From assembly GCA_963728535.1 (NCBI GenBank), contig CAVSKK010000001.1, positions 1,674,001-1,738,000 of the forward strand: a DNA stretch of 64,000 bases, in the 5' to 3' direction. Position 1 is the first letter of the stretch; each line of letters starts with the position of its first letter. Source of the stretch: VAXT01 sp963728535 (GTDB lineage Bacteria > Actinomycetota > Thermoleophilia > Gaiellales > Gaiellaceae). A program made the position numbers and the translations under genes. Under the pieces are notes generated by a model, which did not search any database, had not been told where the DNA came from, and was given only the letters and a program-made list of their open reading frames with translations. This document shows, in pieces, positions 33,770 through 42,988 of this stretch.

Positions 33770-35880
33770 CGTGGGATCGGCATCTGCCTGAAGAGTGGAG
33801 CCGCCGAAGCCTCGGCGAATGGATCCGAGAACTGCGACTTGAAAAAGATGTGGCCGGACTGCGTAGCACTGCCGACCACGAAGGCCTGGCCCCGTCCCGC
33901 AGCGACCCCGACCGCGTTCTCATCAGCCTGCTTACCGACGTAGGTGGAATAACGAAGCGCAGGCCCGTCGAGCTCCGGCGAGAGTACGAACCCGTCCTGA
34001 CCTCCGCCAAGGGTCCGCTGGAACGCATCCCGTGTCGTCGGAAAGTCGGCAGAACACGTCATGCCGGCGACGTAGACGTGTCCGGCCGGATCGAGCGAGA
34101 TACTCTGCCCGCCTTCCCAGCAGGAGTTGCTGATGAACGACGAGTACTCGAGCGTCGTCCCCTCCGACCCGATCGCGCTCACGAATCCCGCCCCGACCCA
34201 TGCGGTGTGGCGCCAGATGGGCTGAAAGGCGGTCGCGGTCGTCGGAAAGTCGTTCTTGAAAGGCGGTCCGTAGCCAGGCCCCGTGTAGCCGGTCACGTAG
34301 GCGGTCCCGTCAGGGCTGAGAGCAAGATCCAGCGCACCGTCGGTGCCGCTTCCCCCGACGAGCGTGGAGTAGATGAGCCGCGAGCCCCTCGCGTCGAGGC
34401 GTGAGACGAACGCGTCAGCGCCGCCTTTCGCCCGTTCCTGGTACGCGCCCGGCGTCGTTGGGAACGGGACAGCATCGGGCCCGCAGGTCGGATCAGGCCA
34501 GCACTCCGCCCAGCCTCCGTACCCAGCCACGACGGCTCCGCCGTCGGGCGCGGCCTCGATCCCGAACCCGTCGTCGAAGAACGAGCCGCCAAGATAGGTC
34601 GAGTAGACAAGCCGCGAGCCCGTGGGATCGATCTTCGTCACGAACGCGTCGTAGTTGCCGTCCTCCCTGTGGCCTGGCGGCCCCTTGAACGCCCCCGCCG
34701 TCGTCGGAAACGGCGTCTCCAGATGGAAAGGCGTCGTCATACCCGTGACGTACGCGTTGCCGTCCGCGTCGGCGTCGATCCCTCTGCCGAGATCCCTGTT
34801 GCCACTACCCAGCCGCGTGGAATAGACAATCTCACCGCGCCGGCCGATCTTGGTGACGAAGGCGTCGCTCGATTCGTCGCCCTCATGGGGTTCGCGCTGG
34901 AACGCATCCGGCGTGACGGGGAAATCCTTCAGGTAGGCCGCGCCAGTCAGATACGCGCCGCCGTGATTGTCAACCGCGACCGCCAGCGCCCCGCCTCCAT
35001 GCAGATAGGTCCTGAAGAGCGGCGTGCCGTCAGGGCTGAGCTTGGTGAGCGAGGCCACGAACGTGCGCTGCCATCGCTCTCCGTTCTCGGAGACCCAGGT
35101 CTTCCAGTACGCGCCCGAGACATAGGCGTTTCCGGCATCGTCGAGCGCAACGTCCGTGTTCGCCGCCCCTCCCCAGCTGCGACCACTGCTGACGTCGGCA
35201 ATGACGTCCACGACCACGGGCCGATCTCCGGCATGCCTGCCGAGCCGCAGGGCCAGTGCACCGCGGCGACGGATGAGCCGCGCCGGGACGCGCACGCGGC
35301 CGTTGATGCGCTGCTGCCGGGCAGACGCGCGCAGCTTCAACATCCGAACCGGCCCGCTGGTCGAAAGTCGGATCGAACCTGGCCGCGCAAGCGGTCGAAT
35401 GAGGAAGCGAAGGCGCAAGCGGTCGCCTGCGGCCTCGTAGGTGACGTCGATGCCCGGATAGATCGCTCGGTACAGCACGGCGCTGAAGCTCGGTATGCCG
35501 GTTCGCCAGGCCTTCGGGTCGGCTCCCCTTGCATCCGTTGTGGTTCCTGGAAGGCGCCCAACACCGCGTGGCACCACGCCCCGCCTCGCTCCGAGCAGTC
35601 GCATGCGGACCACGCCCTTGAGCCTGGGCGCGCGATCGGAATAGCGACTGCCGCGCCTGGCCGGGGTGGTGAGCGCAACGGTCGCGCCGGCCCCTTTGAG
35701 GAGAATGCCGAAGGTCGGCCCGGACGCGCCGAAGCGCCGGGGTCCGCCGAGGGGCTCGAAGTGGATCGACGCGGACTCGACGAGCGTGCGGGTGGGGCTG
35801 TGCGGACGAGCTTGAGCCGCACCACCGGCCAGACCGAGGACGGCAAGCAGAGAAGCAGCGGTCGTCGAGAGTCGCTTCAT
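33766..35880 (-). CDS. Secreted SBBP-repeat beta-propeller protein
   Basis: 704 residues from ATG at 35880, which opens into a signal peptide (KRLSTTAASLLAVLGLAGGAAQA). An earlier ATG ten codons upstream is possible. An N-terminal domain of about 200 residues precedes many SBBP repeats: each blade reads like DAFVTKI-x6-LVYSTYLGG-x-x-DDG-x-x-I-x8-AYVTGYT-x5-FPTT-x-GAFQ. At least seven blades are visible. SBBP propellers are extracellular and bind substrates or partners; no catalytic residues are known. It overlaps the SDR gene by 4 bases. Confidence 0.85.
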   Translation of the reverse strand: MKRLSTTAASLLAVLGLAGGAAQARPHSPTRTLVESASIHFEPLGGPRRFGASGPTFGILLKGAGATVALTTPARRGSRYSDRAPRLKGVVRMRLLGARRGVVPRGVGRLPGTTTDARGADPKAWRTGIPSFSAVLYRAIYPGIDVTYEAAGDRLRLRFLIRPLARPGSIRLSTSGPVRMLKLRASARQQRINGRVRVPARLIRRRGALALRLGRHAGDRPVVVDVIADVSSGRSWGGAANTDVALDDAGNAYVSGAYWKTWVSENGERWQRTFVASLTKLSPDGTPLFRTYLHGGGALAVAVDNHGGAYLTGAAYLKDFPVTPDAFQREPHEGDESSDAFVTKIGRRGEIVYSTRLGSGNRDLGRGIDADADGNAYVTGMTTPFHLETPFPTTAGAFKGPPGHREDGNYDAFVTKIDPTGSRLVYSTYLGGSFFDDGFGIEAAPDGGAVVAGYGGWAECWPDPTCGPDAVPFPTTPGAYQERAKGGADAFVSRLDARGSRLIYSTLVGGSGTDGALDLALSPDGTAYVTGYTGPGYGPPFKNDFPTTATAFQPIWRHTAWVGAGFVSAIGSEGTTLEYSSFISNSCWEGGQSISLDPAGHVYVAGMTCSADFPTTRDAFQRTLGGGQDGFVLSPELDGPALRYSTYVGKQADENAVGVAAGRGQAFVVGSATQSGHIFFKSQFSDPFAEASAAPLFRQMPIPR

Positions 35881-35953
35881 GCCGGACAGGCCCGACGTTA
35901 CGCCTCGCATGTTAGGAGACCGTGTTGGCGCGGTTAGAGATTTCGCCGGACTA

Positions 35954-38248
35954 CTACGCAGCCACGCTCGCCGGCGGTGCGTCGATCACCTTGCGCACCT
36001 TCTGGGCCAGCTCGTCGAAGCTGAACGGCTTCTGGAGGAGCTCCGTTTCCGGGTCGAGCACTCCGTGGTGGCCGATGGCGCCGTCGGTGTAGCCCGACAT
36101 GTAGAGGATGCGGGTCTCGCGATGAATCGTCACGAGACGCTCTGCTAGCTCGCGGCCGCTCATCTTCGGCATCACGACGTCGGTCACGAGCAGATGGATC
36201 GGGCCCTTGAACCGGCGGCCGAGCTCGAGCGCCTCTGCGCCGTTTCGCGCTTCGATCACCGTGTACCCGTTTCCTTCGAGGATCTCGCGCACGAGGTTCC
36301 GAACGACGTCCTCGTCCTCGACGAGGAGGACCGTCTCCGACCCCTGCGGCCGCTCTTCCACGATGTGCAGCACATGCTCGATCTCGTCCGCGCCGGCCTC
36401 GAGTCGGCGCAGGAAGACCTTGAACGCTGCGCCCTTGCCCGGCTCGCTCTCGACGAGGACGTAGCCCTCGCTCTGCTTCACGATTCCGTAGACGGTCGCC
36501 AGGCCGAGCCCGGTCCCCTTGCCCGGCTCCTTCGTCGTGAAGAACGGCTCGAAGAGCCGGCTCTTCGTGTCCGCGTCGATGCCGTGGCCGGTGTCGTACA
36601 CGCCGAGCATCACGTAGTTCCCGGCGTACAGCCCGTCGTGGTTCGCCGCGTACTCCTCGTCGACGTCCACGTTCGTGGTCTCGATCGTCAACTGGCCTCC
36701 GTCCGGCATCGCGTCGCGCGCGTTGACGACGAGGTTCATGAGCACCTGCTCGATCTGACCCGGGTCGGCTTTCACGCGCCCCAGGGCGTCGCCGAGGACG
36801 GTGACGACCTCGATGTCCTCGCCGATCAGGCGCCGCAGCATCTTGTCCACGTCGCCGACGACATCGTTCAGTTCGAGGATCCGCGGCTGGAGAAGTTGCT
36901 TCCGGCTGAACGCGAGCAGCTGGCGGGTCAGCGAGCTGGCTCGGTCGGCCGACTTGGCGATCTCCTCGATGTCCTTGCGAACGCTGGCGTGTCCTTCTCC
37001 GAGACGGTTGAGGGCGAACTCGCTGTAGCCGCGGATCGCGGTCAGCAGGTTGTTGAAGTCGTGCGCGACGCCGCCGGCGAGCTGGCCGACGGCCTCCATC
37101 TTCTGCGCCTGCCGCAACTGATTCTCGAGGCGCAGGCGTGCTTCATCGGCCTGCCTGCGAGGCGTGATGTCCTCGAGCATCGCGATTGCGAACTTCGGCC
37201 TGGAGAACCCGTCCCGCACGAGCGAGACGGTGTGATGGCCCCAGACCACCTCGCCTCCCTTCGCCAGGCAGCGCTTTTCCAGCCGGTACTCCTCACGCTT
37301 GCCCTCAGCGAGGGCACCGAAGAGCTCGAGCTCGCGACCGCGGTCCTCCGGATGCGTGAGCTCGACGGCCGTCCTGCTTTCGAGCTCGTCCTTCGTGAAA
37401 CCGAGCATCTCCTCGAGCGCGCGGTTGCTGGTGACGATGCGGCCCTGGAGATCGAGCACGCCGGTGCCGATCGCGGCCGACTCGAACATCGCGCGAAACC
37501 GGTCCTCGCTGTCCCGGAGCAGGGAGAGAATCGAGAGCGACCGGTGCGAAACGACGAGCGGTGCGATCACGGCCGGCATCAGCCAGGGATTCGAGCGCCA
37601 GAAGCTCGCCAGCGCAACGCCGAGCGATGCGACGACGAGATCCATCGCCATCGTCTTCGGGGAGAAGAGACCGCTTTCGCGATAGCTCGTCCCGCGCGCG
37701 AGGCGGAGCATGGTCGCGAGCAGCGAGTGGTTGACGAGAATCCAGACGACGGAGGCAGCTGCGCCGGTGAGCGCGAAGCCCAGCTGCGAATCCCCGATTG
37801 CCGTGCCGGCGACGAGGTGCGCGGCGCCCCAGGCAGCAAGAGCTGCAAGGCCGTAGTTCGCGACGTTGAACGTCTGGATGTACCAGGGGTAGCGCTGCTT
37901 CAGACCGTGCGGGAGATGCTGCACGACGGCCATGAGGACGACGAGCTCCGGCGGAAGGAGCAGCGCGCCCGCGATCACGAAGGCAATCGCCGTGTGCAGC
38001 CCGTGGTACGAGCCTCCGCCGACGAGGAAGAACTGGGCAACGGCAGCAGCGCCGGCCAGGATGGCGAACGTCAGCCAGTCGCTCGAGGTCGGATGGCCAC
38101 TTGCCAGCGCAGACGCTCCTGCGTAGGTGACCACGCCTCCAAGAGCCAGGAGGTACGCCTGGGCCCGGCGGGGTAAGCCTTCCGCGATCCGCGGGCCTCG
38201 TGCAACCGAGTGTTCTCCGGCCGCCGACAAGCTCTGGCTCTGCCTCAT
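35954..38248 (-). CDS. Membrane-bound hybrid sensor histidine kinase
   Basis: 764 residues from ATG at 38248. The frame stays open 186 bases further upstream, but that part is only the antisense of the subtilase W-repeat. Order: seven or so membrane segments (about 28-230); PAS/PAC domain (RFRAMFESAAIGTGVLDLQG to EDITPRRQAD); dimerisation/phosphoacceptor with the His in GGVAHDFNNLLTAIRGYSEF; ATPase with NLVVNARDAM, DTGHGID and GKGTGLGLATVYGIV; and a C-terminal receiver domain (LLVEDEDVVRNLVR, phospho-Asp in LVTDVVMPKMSG). It would sense a membrane signal and pass phosphate internally. Adjacent to the subtilase and a response-regulator cluster on the same strand. Confidence 0.9.
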   Translation of the reverse strand: MRQSQSLSAAGEHSVARGPRIAEGLPRRAQAYLLALGGVVTYAGASALASGHPTSSDWLTFAILAGAAAVAQFFLVGGGSYHGLHTAIAFVIAGALLLPPELVVLMAVVQHLPHGLKQRYPWYIQTFNVANYGLAALAAWGAAHLVAGTAIGDSQLGFALTGAAASVVWILVNHSLLATMLRLARGTSYRESGLFSPKTMAMDLVVASLGVALASFWRSNPWLMPAVIAPLVVSHRSLSILSLLRDSEDRFRAMFESAAIGTGVLDLQGRIVTSNRALEEMLGFTKDELESRTAVELTHPEDRGRELELFGALAEGKREEYRLEKRCLAKGGEVVWGHHTVSLVRDGFSRPKFAIAMLEDITPRRQADEARLRLENQLRQAQKMEAVGQLAGGVAHDFNNLLTAIRGYSEFALNRLGEGHASVRKDIEEIAKSADRASSLTRQLLAFSRKQLLQPRILELNDVVGDVDKMLRRLIGEDIEVVTVLGDALGRVKADPGQIEQVLMNLVVNARDAMPDGGQLTIETTNVDVDEEYAANHDGLYAGNYVMLGVYDTGHGIDADTKSRLFEPFFTTKEPGKGTGLGLATVYGIVKQSEGYVLVESEPGKGAAFKVFLRRLEAGADEIEHVLHIVEERPQGSETVLLVEDEDVVRNLVREILEGNGYTVIEARNGAEALELGRRFKGPIHLLVTDVVMPKMSGRELAERLVTIHRETRILYMSGYTDGAIGHHGVLDPETELLQKPFSFDELAQKVRKVIDAPPASVAA

Positions 38249-38261
38249 CGTCTCGCCGTTC

Positions 38262-39905
38262 TCAGTCTGCGTCGAACCAGGTCGTCCAGGTTGCGGTCGT
38301 CCAGGTTGCTGTGGTCCACGTTGCGGTCGTCCAGGTTGCTGTGGTCCACGTTGCGGTCGTCCAGGTCGCCGTCGTCCAAGTCGCCGTCGTCCACGTGGCG
38401 GCCGACCAGGTGGCCGTCGTCCAGGTCGCGGCATTCCAGGCTGGATCCGCCAGTGCGGCGGTTGTCCAGGTCGCTTCGTCGAAGACTGGGATCGTGTCGC
38501 CGTTGGGATTGGGAATCAGGAACCTGTTCAGGGCTGCGTTCGGGTTCGGAGGATTGGTCTCCCGAGCTGCCGCGTACGCCGAGACCTCGCCTATGCCGGC
38601 GGAGAACTGCGGACCAAGGGTGAGCGGTCGAGCGGTTCGCATCAGCGCGCCCTTCACCTGGTCGGGCGTCCAGCGCGGGTTCATGGCAAGCATGTCGGCG
38701 GCGGCGCCAGAGACGAGGGCCGCCGAGAACGAGGTGCCCGACATCGCCATGTAGCCCGGCTCGACGATCCGGTCCGGGCGCTCCTGGACGAGCGTCGAGG
38801 CGGCCGGCACCGCACCGATCATCATCCGGCCGGGGGCCGAGATCTCGGGCTTGAGAAATCCGTCGAGCGTCGAGCCGTACGACGACCATGGCGCGGCGAA
38901 GTCGTCGCCGGCGGGAACCGTCCCGGCGACGTCGTCGGCTCCAACTGTGATGACGAACGGGTCGTTGGCCGGCGCAAAGAGCACGCCCGGCGCTTGGTCC
39001 GCGTAGTTCCCGGCGGCGGTGACGACCACCACACCGCTGAACCACAGACGTTCCACCGCCTTGTCGAGAGGATCGAACCTGAAGCTCGACGGCGTCGAGC
39101 CGGTCAACGAGAAGTTGGCGACGCGGATGTTGTAGCGGGCCTTGTTCTCGAGAATCCAGTCGGCCGCGGCGATCACGTCGCTCGTCAGGCCCATGCCCGA
39201 GTCGTCGATGACGTCGAGGGAGACGAGCTTCGCGTTCGGGGAAGCGCCTGCGTAGTCGCGAGCGCCGCCTGCTGCAATGCTGGCCACGAAGGTGCCGTGC
39301 CCCCGTCCGTCGCCCGCCGAGTTGTCGGGAAGCGAGGACAGGTCCACGCGAGCGAGGACCCGGTTTCCGAAATCCTTCCGCCCGGATTCGATACCGGAGT
39401 CGACGACGGCGATGGTGGGCACCTTGAGGGAAGAGTTCGAGAACGTCGGCCAGAGCTCCGCCACTTCCGAGGAGTAGGGCCAAAGTTGGTCGTTCGAGAG
39501 CGCGCTCGTCACACGCACCGGTGTGTCCTCGGTGATCGTCGCGATCCCGTGCTTGCCGGCAAGCCGGAGAATCTGCTGACCGGTCAGCTCGGCGGAGACC
39601 CCGTCGATCGAGAGGAAGTCCCGCTTCATGCCGACTCCGCTGCCCGGCTGGGCCTTTGTCACGGCAACGACCTCGTTGCCGATCGCCTTGCTCCTCTGAC
39701 CGGGCTCACCCTGGACGATGACCTTGAAGACGGCGTTTGGATTGGCCGCGGCCCGGTCGCGGAGGCCCGAGGAGAGGCTCGCGTCGGCAAAGGCCGCCGA
39801 CGGAGCGATCAACATGGCAACCGATGCGGCGAGCGTGAACAGCTTCACGCGCGAGCCGCGCGCCGCCGTCCTTGTCCTCGAAATCAGACCGCAGTCAAGT
39901 TGCAC
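38262..39905 (-). CDS. Secreted subtilisin-family serine protease with C-terminal W-x4 repeat
   Basis: 547 residues from GTG at 39905; an AAAGAAAGG site lies upstream. Signal peptide at about 19-40 (RVKLFTLAASVAMLIAPSAA). An inhibitor-I9-like propeptide covers about 42-135. The triad is D169 (TIAVVDSGIES), H203 (GRGHGTFVASI) and S392 (MSGTSFSAALVSG), with oxyanion N300 in TAAGN. After the catalytic domain the tail from about 478 is a pentapeptide repeat with Trp every fifth residue (ATWTTATWTT..., at least 12 Trp), ending TTWFDAD. Such tails in actinobacterial S8 proteases are thought to bind surfaces. Next to a sensor kinase gene. Confidence 0.9.
   Translation of the reverse strand: MQLDCGLISRTRTAARGSRVKLFTLAASVAMLIAPSAAFADASLSSGLRDRAAANPNAVFKVIVQGEPGQRSKAIGNEVVAVTKAQPGSGVGMKRDFLSIDGVSAELTGQQILRLAGKHGIATITEDTPVRVTSALSNDQLWPYSSEVAELWPTFSNSSLKVPTIAVVDSGIESGRKDFGNRVLARVDLSSLPDNSAGDGRGHGTFVASIAAGGARDYAGASPNAKLVSLDVIDDSGMGLTSDVIAAADWILENKARYNIRVANFSLTGSTPSSFRFDPLDKAVERLWFSGVVVVTAAGNYADQAPGVLFAPANDPFVITVGADDVAGTVPAGDDFAAPWSSYGSTLDGFLKPEISAPGRMMIGAVPAASTLVQERPDRIVEPGYMAMSGTSFSAALVSGAAADMLAMNPRWTPDQVKGALMRTARPLTLGPQFSAGIGEVSAYAAARETNPPNPNAALNRFLIPNPNGDTIPVFDEATWTTAALADPAWNAATWTTATWSAATWTTATWTTATWTTATWTTATWTTATWTTATWTTATWTTWFDAD
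38279..38440 (-). repeat. 15-base tandem coding repeat (ATWTT)n
   Basis: About eleven 15-base units read on the minus strand as ACC-GCA-ACC-TGG-ACG-type codons, giving Ala-Thr-Trp-Thr-Thr. Many units are identical in pairs, producing a 30-base higher period. The open frame on the other strand is an artefact. Confidence 0.85.
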
Positions 39906-40037
39906 GGTGAACCTTTCTTTTCGCGCTGGCGCGCGGGGCCGCAGTTCCGTCTTACAAGGCCAACCGTAGGCGCCGCTTTCTAGCGTGGGAATCACCCGAT
40001 TGGGGGCAGGACCCTCCACGTTTCGACGAGTACGCAC

Positions 40038-40658
40038 CTAGTGAAAGAGGCCCAGGCGAAGCGCGGTCGCAACCGCGTGGGTCCGCGTTTTTGCGTTCAG
40101 GCGCTCGCAGGCCTTGCGAACATGGGTCCGAACCGTCTCGGGGCTGATCGAAAGCCGCAGGCCGATCTCGTCGTGAGAGAGGCCGTCGGCGACGTGCGCC
40201 AGCACCTCCGACTCGCGCGGCGTGAGAGCCGGCTTTCCCGTGGCCTCGAGCGCCACCCGTGCGAGCGCGGGGTCGACGTAACGCCGCCCCGAGCAGATCG
40301 TTTTGAGTGCGTTCGCGAGATCGGAGAGCGGAGCGTCCTTGAGGATGAGCGCGTGAGCACCCGCGTCGAAGACGACGCGCACGATGCTCTGATCCGAATC
40401 CGCGGTGTAAACCGCGATCAACATCTCCGGGGCGCTCTCTCTCAGCTGCTTGAGCAGCGCGGCGCCCTCGAGGTGAGGCATCCGGTAGTCCACGAGCGCC
40501 ACGTCCGGCATCGTCTCCCGCACCCCGGCAACAGCAGCGACGCCGTCGCGCGCTTGCCCGACGACCTCGAACCCGTTGCTCTCGAGGAAATCGGAGACGG
40601 CGACGACGAGAGCGGGATGATCGTCGGCCACGAGACAGCGAATTGGCGGCGCGCTCAA
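40038..40658 (-). CDS. NarL/LuxR-family response regulator
   Basis: 206 residues from TTG at 40658, 7 bases after a GGAGG site; TTG overlaps the HD-GYP gene stop (TTGA). N-terminal receiver domain: RCLVADDHPALVVAVSDFL with the acidic pair, phospho-Asp in DVALVDYRMPHLEG, and Thr/Lys in YTADSDQ and LILKDAP. C-terminal helix-turn-helix: LTPRESEVLAHVADGLSHDE and SISPETVRTHVRKACERL. It is the last gene of a three-gene set (kinase, HD-GYP regulator, LuxR regulator) and probably its transcription output. Confidence 0.92.
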   Translation of the reverse strand: MSAPPIRCLVADDHPALVVAVSDFLESNGFEVVGQARDGVAAVAGVRETMPDVALVDYRMPHLEGAALLKQLRESAPEMLIAVYTADSDQSIVRVVFDAGAHALILKDAPLSDLANALKTICSGRRYVDPALARVALEATGKPALTPRESEVLAHVADGLSHDEIGLRLSISPETVRTHVRKACERLNAKTRTHAVATALRLGLFH

Positions 40659-41734
40659 CGGGAGGCCTCCTGCGGACGGCCGAGACGATCGGCACGCGGC
40701 TTTGAACCGGGGAAGCGCAGAACCGCTGCTGCGGCCCGATCCGGTAGCACCTGGGAGATGCACAGGCCCTCTGCGGAGAAGCTGACCACTTCCGAATCGA
40801 TCAGCCCCAGCACGAGGTCGACTAGCGTCGGGTCCCACTGGGTCCCTCGGCCCTGCTCGAGCTCGCGCACGATCTCGGGCTCGCACAGCGGCTCGCGGTA
40901 GACACGTTTCGCGGACATCGCCTCGACGGAGTCGGCCACGGCCATGATCCGGGCCCCGAGCGGGATCTCCTCGCCTGCGACACCGTCCGGATAGCCATCC
41001 CCGTCCCAGCGCTCGTGGTGCGACCGGACGATGGGGCGAACGACGGCGAGCAGGTCGATTGGCTCGAGGAGGTTGTCGCCGATGATCGTGTGCGTCCGCA
41101 TCAGGTCGGTCTCCTCGGGGGTCAGGCTGCCGGGCTTCAGGAGGATGCGGTCGGGAATTCCGATCTTGCCGATGTCGTGCAGCAACGCTCCGAGCCTGAT
41201 CGTCTCGATCTCTTCTTCGCCGAGGCGAAGCGACAGTCCGAGCCGCATGGCGAGAACCGTGAGCCGCTCGCAGTGCCCGCGCATCCCTTCCTCGCGCGCT
41301 TCGATCGCGTTGGCCAGCGCGCTCGTGAGCGTGGGAGTGAGCAGCCGCTCGCGGAGGTCGCGCTCGCTTCTGCCGGCGCGGTCGAGCGCCTTCTCGACGG
41401 CTTCCTGCAATTCGGCGCTGCTGAATGGCTTGGCGACGAGGCCGTCCGCTCCCCGCGTCAGCGCCTCGCTCAGATTGTCGCGCGTGTTCTCGCCCGTCAC
41501 GAGCACGATCGGCAGGCTCGGACGGTGCAGCCGCATCGCGTCGAGGAGCTCCAGACCCGACTGCTCGGGCATGACGATGTCGCTGACGACGAGCCGGATC
41601 TCGTCGTCCATGAAGAGCTCGAGGGCCTCGGCCGCCGTGGCGGCGGGGACGACCTCGTAGCCCGCGGCGAGAAGCATCTCGCCGATCACGTCTCGGACGA
41701 CCGCATCGTCGTCGATCACAAGGATCTTGATCAT
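40655..41734 (-). CDS. Response regulator with HD-GYP phosphodiesterase domain
   Basis: 359 residues. Receiver domain at 1-120 (ILVIDDDAVVRDVIGEML, phospho-Asp in LVVSDIVMPEQSG, Lys in VAKPFSS). HD-GYP domain at about 140-310 with the metal-binding HD in GALLHDIGKIGIPDRIL, a second HH in VRSHHERWDGDGYPDG (canonical HHE...GYP) and ARIMAVADSVEAMS. HD-GYP domains hydrolyse cyclic-di-GMP to GMP. All canonical residues are present, so activity is expected. It overlaps the kinase gene upstream by ATGA and the LuxR gene downstream by TTGA. Confidence 0.93.
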   Translation of the reverse strand: MIKILVIDDDAVVRDVIGEMLLAAGYEVVPAATAAEALELFMDDEIRLVVSDIVMPEQSGLELLDAMRLHRPSLPIVLVTGENTRDNLSEALTRGADGLVAKPFSSAELQEAVEKALDRAGRSERDLRERLLTPTLTSALANAIEAREEGMRGHCERLTVLAMRLGLSLRLGEEEIETIRLGALLHDIGKIGIPDRILLKPGSLTPEETDLMRTHTIIGDNLLEPIDLLAVVRPIVRSHHERWDGDGYPDGVAGEEIPLGARIMAVADSVEAMSAKRVYREPLCEPEIVRELEQGRGTQWDPTLVDLVLGLIDSEVVSFSAEGLCISQVLPDRAAAAVLRFPGSKPRADRLGRPQEASR

Positions 41735-42480
41735 TGCGCAGACCCCGCAATTGGAAGGCGCAGGACGAACGAGGCGCCTGCAGACACCGAGGTCACCGCA
41801 ATCAGATCGCCGCCGTGACCGCGTGAGATCTCGAGGCTCGCCGCGAGCCCGAGGCCCGTTCCGCCGTCCTTCGTCGTCGCGAACGGCTCGAACATGCTGG
41901 AACGCGCATCCGAGTCGATGCCAGCGCCGGTGTCGGTGACCCGTGCGACCGCCCAGTCGCCGTCTCGCTGGAGCTCGACGGTGACGCTGCCGCCGGCGGG
42001 CAGGGCCTGCTGAGCGTTGACGAGCAGGCTGAGAAAGACCTGGCCGAGGCGGACGGAGTTCCCGCGAACGTGCAAGGGCTCCTGCGGATACTGCTCTCGT
42101 AGCTCGATGCTTTTGCCGGCGCTCGTGCAGCGAACGAGCTCGACGGTCCTCTCGGCGACCTCCTGAAGCGATACGACCTCGGTCAGCTCGCGGTCCGCAC
42201 CGGCGAACCCGAGGAGCGACTGCGTGATGCGCTTGATCTCGAGGCCGCTCTGGGCGACCAGTGACAGCCGCTCGTGCGCCTTCGTGCCCGGCTCGATCTC
42301 GCGGAGGAGGAGCTCGACGAGGCCGAGCATGCCAAAGAGGGGGTTGTTGATCTCGTGCGCGAAGCCGCGGACGAGCTCTCCCAGACCGGTCAGCCGACCG
42401 GCTTCGAGGAGGGCTTCCCGCTCCGAGGTACTCGAGCTCGAGCCCAGGGGCAGGGGAAGGGCAGCCGCGTGCTCCGACAT
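41731..42480 (-). CDS. Soluble sensor histidine kinase
   Basis: 249 residues with no membrane segment. Phosphoacceptor His in ELVRGFAHEINNPLFGMLGL; ATPase domain with VFLSLLVNAQQALPAGG (N box), VTDTGAGIDSDARSSMFEPF (G1 box) and TGLGLAASLEISRGHGG (G2 box). There is no clear sensor domain; only a short N-terminus precedes the H box, so input may come through a partner, such as the HD-GYP regulator it is coupled to. It belongs to the NtrB/EnvZ-type HisKA class. Confidence 0.9.
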   Translation of the reverse strand: MSEHAAALPLPLGSSSSTSEREALLEAGRLTGLGELVRGFAHEINNPLFGMLGLVELLLREIEPGTKAHERLSLVAQSGLEIKRITQSLLGFAGADRELTEVVSLQEVAERTVELVRCTSAGKSIELREQYPQEPLHVRGNSVRLGQVFLSLLVNAQQALPAGGSVTVELQRDGDWAVARVTDTGAGIDSDARSSMFEPFATTKDGGTGLGLAASLEISRGHGGDLIAVTSVSAGASFVLRLPIAGSAQ

Positions 42481-42748
42481 CCCTGTAGCTATCGGACGGA
42501 AGAGGCGGCTCCTAAAGGCACGATCCGGAGGTCAGCGCCTACGCTCGATCGGGGAGGGGAACTCCAGGCTGCCGCGAGTCGGTGCCCCCTCCCTCTCGGT
42601 TTCCTGACGCGTCGCTCAGACCCCGTATGCGAGTGGAACATTGCCGTGTCGCAAGGGCCGCTCCCAGGAGGGGGCTGAGCGGCGCGAGGCGGCGGATTCC
42701 AGCTGGCCCCCGGCATTCGTTGTCCGCCGCCGCTCAGGGAAGCGAGAG

Positions 42749-42821
42749 TGGGCGGTGACGGGCTCGAACCGCCGACCCCCTGCGTGTAAAGCAGGTGCTC
42801 TCCCAACTGAGCTAACCGCCC
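42749..42821 (-). tRNA. tRNA-Val (anticodon TAC)
   Basis: 73 nt. Acceptor GGGCGGT/ACCGCCC, D arm TTAGCTCAGTTGGGAGAGC, anticodon stem CCTGC/GCAGG with loop TTTACAC, and T arm GTCGGCGGTTCGAGCCCGTC. The 3' CCA is not encoded. First of three tRNAs on the minus strand. Confidence 0.95.
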
Positions 42822-42825
42822 GAAC

Positions 42826-42901
42826 TGGTGCCCCCAGCGGGATTCGAACCCGCGCTGCAGCCTTGAAAGGGCTGTGACCTGGACCGCTAGTCGATGGGGG
42901 C
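42826..42901 (-). tRNA. tRNA-Glu (anticodon TTC)
   Basis: 76 nt including an encoded 3' CCA. Acceptor GCCCCCA/TGGGGGC, anticodon loop CTTTCAA between CAGCC and GGCTG, and T loop GGGTTCGAATCCC. Five bases upstream of tRNA-Val in the same direction. Confidence 0.95.
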
Positions 42902-42988
42902 CAGCGGCCAGTCTAGCCGCGAGAGCCGAAGCGAGACTCCGGCGCTTCGGAACCGGATCCGCGCGATCGACGCCGGTCGCCGGCGCGA

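Noticed and set aside
36194..38176. A 660-codon + strand frame
   Set aside because: Antisense of the hybrid kinase, whose domains are clear. The text is typical antisense (DRDRE, LEHRD) without motifs.
38249..38434. N-terminal Arg/Pro/Gly-rich extension of the hybrid kinase
   Set aside because: It is the same-strand, other-frame reading of the subtilase W-repeat; the ATG at 38248 fits the membrane domain.
38279..38440. CRISPR-like regular repeats
   Set aside because: Units are 15 bases without spacers, and they encode a continuous ATWTT peptide in the subtilase frame.
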